Part shown: piece after piece, positions 6,375 through 9,304 of the stretch | Position numbering within the stretch: the stretch's first letter is position 1 | Layout: every line of letters starts with the position of its first letter | DNA from: Myxococcales bacterium | Lineage (GTDB): Bacteria > Myxococcota > Myxococcia > Myxococcales > Anaeromyxobacteraceae | DNA: 9,304 nt | Direction: 5' to 3' | Assembly: GCA_021784995.1 (NCBI GenBank) | Contig: JAJYHA010000173.1 | Location: 1 to 9,304 of the forward strand | Made by a program: the position numbers and the translations under genes | The notes under the pieces: model-generated | Told to the model about the DNA's origin: nothing | The model's database searches: none | Seen by the model: the letters and a program-made list of their open reading frames with translations, nothing else

Positions 6375-8084
6375 GTGCCGATCTGGTACTCGCCCCTCTT
6401 CCGCCTGCCGCTCAGCGGCGTGGAGGCGGCGGCCGGCATCGAGCCGCGGCGCGCGGACTACGTGGCCTGGTACCTGCTCGAGACGCGCGCGCTGCGCCCG
6501 AGGAGCCTCCTGGGGCCGCGCGCCATCTCCTGGGAGGATCTGGACCGGGTCCACACGCCGGAGCTGCTCGAGTCGCTCGGCCGGCCGGAGACGCTCGCGC
6601 GCATCTTCGCCGCGCACCCCGACGAGGTGCGCGTGGACGAGATCCTGCGGACGGTGCGGCTCGCCTGCGGCGCCACGCTCGACGCCGCGGGCGCGGCGCT
6701 CGCGCGACGCGGCCCCGTCCTCACGCTGCTGGGCGGGTTCCACCACGCCGGGCCCGGCTTCGCCGGCGGCTTCTGCGCGCTCAACGACGTGGCGGTGAGC
6801 GTGGCGGCGCTGCGCGCCCGCGGCTTCGGGGGTCGCGTGGTCGTGCTCGACCTCGACGCGCACCCGCCGGACGGCACCGCGGCCTGCCTGCGCCGGGACG
6901 AGTCGGCCTGGATCGGCTCGCTGTCGGGATCGGACTGGGGCGCGCTCCCCGGGGTGGACGAGACGCTCCTGCCCGAGGGGACGGGCGACGGGCCGTACCT
7001 CTCCGCGCTCGACGCGCTCCTCGGCCGGATGCCCCGGCCCGCGCTCGCGTTCGTGCTCGCGGGCGGGGACGTGCTGGCGGGGGACCGCTTCGGTCGGCTG
7101 GGGCTCACGCTCGACGGCGCACGCAGGCGCGACCTGCGGGTGGCGCGAGCGCTGGAGGGGATCCCTGCCGTCTGGCTGCCGGCGGGCGGCTACCACCACG
7201 ACGCCTGGCGCACGCTGGCCGGCACCGCGCTCGCGCTGAGCGCCCGCTCGCGGAGGCCCATCCCGCGCCGCTTCGACCCGCTCACGGCCCGCTTCGCCGC
7301 CATCGCGACCGAGCTGACGGGCAGCGACCTCGGCGACACCCGGTTCTCGACCGAGGACGTCGAGGAGGCGCTCGGGCTCGCGCCGCAGGGACGCCGCCAG
7401 CGGCTCTTCCTCGGTTACTACACCGCGGCCGGCCTCGAGCACGCGCTCTTCCGCTACGGCGTGCTGGACCACCTCCGGCGCATGGGCTACGGCGCGTTCC
7501 GCGTCGCGCTGGACTGCGGGAACCCGGGCGAGCGGCTCTGCCTGCACGGCGAGAGCGGCGGGGCCGAGCACCTCCTCATCGACCTCGTGGCGGAGCGACG
7601 GCGCGTGGCGCGGGCCGAGGTGCTGTACGTGCACTGGCTCTCCCTGCGCAACCCCCGCGCACGGTTCACGGCGCTGCGTCCCCGGCTGCCGGGGCAGGAG
7701 GTGCCCGGGCTCGGCCTGGCGCGCGAGACGGGCGAGATGCTGGCCCTCATGGCGCGGCGGCTCGACCTGGCCGCGGTCGTCTTCCGCCCGGCGCACTACC
7801 ACACCGCCTACTCGGCCCGGCACGACCTCGCCTTCGTCGACGCCGCGCGGCAGGGCCGGTTCGAGGCGCTCCTCCGCGACCTCGCCGGCCTGCCCCTGCG
7901 CGAGGCGACCGAGGCGGTGGCGTCCGGGCGCGTGCTCCTCGACGGCGCGCCCTATGCGTGGGAAGCCGACGAGATGGCGCTCTGGCTCCGGCCGCCCCGG
8001 GACGGGGAGCGGGCGGCGGCGGTGGCGCGCGAGCGCGACCGGTGTCGCTTCGCCCTCGCGCCCCCGCTGCCCGCGCCGCGCTGA
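6375..8084 (+). CDS. Histone deacetylase-fold protein with uncharacterised C-terminal domain
   Basis: At least 569 residues. Residues 1 to about 300 form an arginase/deacetylase-fold domain expected to remove acyl groups from lysine, polyamine or a similar amine using zinc. By comparison with HDAC8, the catalytic His pair is present (GGFHHA, H123-H124), as are the zinc ligands D161 and H163 (LDLDAH) and D232 (AGGDVLAGD) and the transition-state tyrosine Y273 (AGGYHHD). The usual HHGDG loop reads HPPDG here. Residues about 343-555 form a second domain with conserved-looking stretches (LFLGYYTAAGLEHALFRYG, ALDCGNPGERLCLHG, VPGLGLARETGEML, FRPAHYHTAYSARHDLAFVD) that I cannot assign to a named family. 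The start given is GTG at 6375, the first standard start codon in frame near the domain, and it lacks a clear ribosome site. Coding quality continues upstream to about 6324, so the true N terminus is probably longer. The stop abuts the tlpA-like gene. Confidence 0.85.
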   Translation: MPIWYSPLFRLPLSGVEAAAGIEPRRADYVAWYLLETRALRPRSLLGPRAISWEDLDRVHTPELLESLGRPETLARIFAAHPDEVRVDEILRTVRLACGATLDAAGAALARRGPVLTLLGGFHHAGPGFAGGFCALNDVAVSVAALRARGFGGRVVVLDLDAHPPDGTAACLRRDESAWIGSLSGSDWGALPGVDETLLPEGTGDGPYLSALDALLGRMPRPALAFVLAGGDVLAGDRFGRLGLTLDGARRRDLRVARALEGIPAVWLPAGGYHHDAWRTLAGTALALSARSRRPIPRRFDPLTARFAAIATELTGSDLGDTRFSTEDVEEALGLAPQGRRQRLFLGYYTAAGLEHALFRYGVLDHLRRMGYGAFRVALDCGNPGERLCLHGESGGAEHLLIDLVAERRRVARAEVLYVHWLSLRNPRARFTALRPRLPGQEVPGLGLARETGEMLALMARRLDLAAVVFRPAHYHTAYSARHDLAFVDAARQGRFEALLRDLAGLPLREATEAVASGRVLLDGAPYAWEADEMALWLRPPRDGERAAAVARERDRCRFALAPPLPAPR

Positions 8085-8594
8085 TCACTCCCGGAGCAGC
8101 GCCTCGACCCGCTCCCGCTGGCGCCGCGCCCGCTCCGGGTCCCACCCCTGGTCCACGTACCGGATGACGCCGCGCCGGTCCACGACGAGCGTCACCGGCA
8201 TGAAGGAGGCGTCGATGCGCGACAGGCGCGCCGCGCCCCGATCCCACAGGATGGAGAAGCTCACCGGCCGATCCCGGAGGAACGCGGAGATGGCCTGGCG
8301 GTCGTCGTCCACGGAGACACCGTAGACCCGGAGCCCCCTCGGCCCGAGGTCGCGCGCCATCCGGTCGAGCACCGGCATGGCGTCCTTGCAGGGCTCGCAC
8401 CAGGTGGCCCAGAAATCGACCACGCGGACGGTCCCAGCCTCGGCGCCGACGTCCACCGAGCGCCCCTCCAGATCGGGGGCCACCAGGGCGAGCGGCTCTC
8501 CGACGCTGGCCGAGGCCCGCTCGCGCGCCCGCGGGGCGGCGCAGGCGAGCAGCGGCAGCGCGAGGAGCAACAGACGGATCCGCCGACCGATCAT
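8085..8594 (-). CDS. TlpA/ResA-like thioredoxin-fold lipoprotein
   Basis: 169-residue membrane-anchored thiol-disulfide oxidoreductase, expected to reduce or exchange disulfides in periplasmic or cytochrome-assembly substrates. The N terminus has Arg residues, a Leu-rich core and a lipobox LLAC, giving a lipid-modified Cys18. Ala follows it, which by the E. coli rule favours release to the outer membrane. A short linker precedes the thioredoxin fold: FWATWCEPC with active-site Cys66 and Cys69, a YGVSVDDD strand, and the cis-proline motif FMPVTLVVD (P133). WCxPC and the AhpC/TSA-like layout point to the TlpA/ResA/DsbE group rather than cytoplasmic thioredoxin. The start is the ATG at 8594, with AGGGG close before it. 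It ends directly against the deacetylase stop, and is divergent from the barrel-like gene at 8826. The specific partner cannot be told from sequence. Confidence 0.92.
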   Translation of the reverse strand: MIGRRIRLLLLALPLLACAAPRARERASASVGEPLALVAPDLEGRSVDVGAEAGTVRVVDFWATWCEPCKDAMPVLDRMARDLGPRGLRVYGVSVDDDRQAISAFLRDRPVSFSILWDRGAARLSRIDASFMPVTLVVDRRGVIRYVDQGWDPERARRQRERVEALLRE

Positions 8595-8671
8595 GGCCCC
8601 TGGAACATGTGCGACGGCGTCACCGGCCGCACGCGCGGGTGGGCGTGCGCGGAGCGCGACGGGCTGGTTCG

Positions 8672-8684
8672 GGCATCAAATGCC
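8672..8684. repeat. Small inverted repeat in the tlpA-like/barrel-gene intergenic region
   Basis: GGCAT-CAA-ATGCC is a perfect 5-bp dyad in the only AT-richer patch of the 231-bp gap 8595-8825. It could be an operator half-site pair between divergent genes. It is short and unsupported by other copies in the window. Confidence 0.3.
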
Positions 8685-8740
8685 ACGCCGAGTGACATCG
8701 ATCAAGAAAAGCCGTGATGGCGCGTGCGATGGTCGGCTCC

Positions 8741-8789
8741 CGAGCGCCGATCCGGGCGCCCGGCTCGAGCATCGGCGGGCGCCCGCTCG
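8741..8789 (+). repeat. Nested inverted repeats, possible structured 5' leader of the barrel-like gene
   Basis: CGAGC (8741-8745) pairs with GCTCG (8785-8789), and GCCGAT (8746-8751) pairs with ATCGGC (8771-8776). The inner loop holds the palindrome CCGGGCGCCCGG (8752-8763), and the 3' bulge holds a second copy of GGGCGCCC (8777-8784). The element ends 36 nt before the ATG at 8826. As RNA it would fold into a strong stem with two identical self-complementary GGGCGCCC segments. No known riboswitch consensus was recognised. Confidence 0.4.
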
Positions 8790-8825
8790 CCCGAGGCGCG
8801 CTTCGGTGACAGTGAGGGCACGTCG

Positions 8826-9304
8826 ATGAGGAACCGTCTTCGATTCGCCGTGATCGCCGCGCTGGTGGGCACGGCGACCATGCCTCGCGCGGACACGGTG
8901 CGGGCGACCTCCACGAGCATGATGGTCTCGGGCCCCGACTACCGCGACGGCGCCGTCCAGACGGTCGTCCCCGTCTACCAGATGCTCGATCTCTCGGCGA
9001 CCGACGTGCAGACGCCCTACACGGACAACCTGGAGCTGACGCTCTCGACCTGGGGCGCGGCCGACCTCGACAGCGCGCGGTTCGGCACCGGCGTCTGGCA
9101 GAACGGCGCCATGATCGACAGCCGGCTCACCGGCGACATCAACCTCATGTTCCTGCGGGCCGACTTCCTGGACCGGACGGTGTCGCTGCGCATCGGACGC
9201 CAGATCGTGGCCGACGGCACCGCGCGCATGATCCACCTCGACGGCGCCAACCTGCAGCTCGCGTTGCCGGGCGGGTTCGGGCTCTCCGGCTACGCGGGCA
9301 CCCC
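8826..9304 (+). CDS. Secreted protein, probable outer-membrane beta-barrel (3' end outside window)
   Basis: 159 codons are visible from the ATG at 8826, preceded by a good Shine-Dalgarno GAGGG (8814-8818) 7 nt upstream. The N terminus MRNRLRFAVIAALVGTATMPRA looks like a Sec signal peptide, with cleavage predicted after about residue 22. The mature part has no cysteine and no long hydrophobic segment. It shows alternating polar and nonpolar runs such as NLELTLSTWGAADL, DINLMFLRADFL and TVSLRIGRQIVADG, which fits amphipathic beta strands of a porin-like barrel. The layout of a GRQ strand followed by an HLDGANLQL strand suggests a barrel, but I recognise no specific family. Not seen in full, so length and C-terminal aromatic residue cannot be checked. 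It is divergent from the thioredoxin lipoprotein gene, so co-regulation is possible but unproven. Confidence 0.75.
   Translation, partial: MRNRLRFAVIAALVGTATMPRADTVRATSTSMMVSGPDYRDGAVQTVVPVYQMLDLSATDVQTPYTDNLELTLSTWGAADLDSARFGTGVWQNGAMIDSRLTGDINLMFLRADFLDRTVSLRIGRQIVADGTARMIHLDGANLQLALPGGFGLSGYAGT

Noticed and set aside
6332..8167. Second plus-strand frame of about 611 codons over the deacetylase gene
   Set aside because: Arg/Ala/Pro-rich shadow translation without motifs, while the alternative frame carries a complete set of deacetylase active-site residues.
8664..8684. Possible sigma54 -24/-12 promoter upstream of the barrel-like gene
   Set aside because: The GG and GC dinucleotides are not separated by the required 10 bases in any register I tried.
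1..9304. tRNA, rRNA, CRISPR array, insertion sequence, attachment site or prophage genes
   Set aside because: No cloverleaf-like sequence, regularly spaced repeat, transposase motif or terminal repeat was seen on either strand by eye.

Overview
The window is very GC-rich throughout, and its coding frames carry almost only G or C at third codon positions. Gene content (type IV pilus retraction ATPase, Rep-like helicase, a deacetylase with an extra C-terminal domain, a thioredoxin lipoprotein) and protein style suggest a myxobacterium, most likely an Anaeromyxobacter-like member of Myxococcota. This is inferred from sequence character, not from a database match.

Layout, left to right. (1) Minus strand 1-2241: the pilT gene (its 3' end lies outside the window), then the classic ribosomal pair rplM-rpsI. 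The pair has a strong sigma70-type promoter just upstream and a GC-rich hairpin after rpsI. pilT has its own promoter-like sequence placed so close to the ATG that its mRNA may be leaderless. (2) Minus strand 2255-4273: a Rep/UvrD-type superfamily 1 helicase. It is divergent from (3), a plus-strand periplasmic M23 peptidase (4415-5344). The 141-bp gap between them holds two perfect palindromes. (4) Minus strand 5301-6104: an inositol monophosphatase family enzyme, whose 3' end overlaps the 3' end of the M23 gene. (5) Plus strand 6375-8084: a histone deacetylase-fold protein with an uncharacterised C-terminal domain. Its true 5' end appears to lie further upstream in another frame, which implies a frameshift. 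(6) Minus strand 8085-8594: a TlpA-like thioredoxin lipoprotein, whose stop codon abuts the deacetylase stop. (7) Plus strand 8826 to the end: the start of a secreted, probably outer-membrane beta-barrel protein.

From 2255 rightwards the genes alternate strands as divergent and convergent neighbours with almost no spare DNA, so most are probably transcribed singly. The only clear operon is rplM-rpsI. I see no tRNA, rRNA, CRISPR array, insertion sequence or phage gene. Most of the window is housekeeping or envelope biology. The part that most deserves a second look is the deacetylase locus: altered active-site loop, unknown fused domain, and a coding-frame switch at its 5' end.
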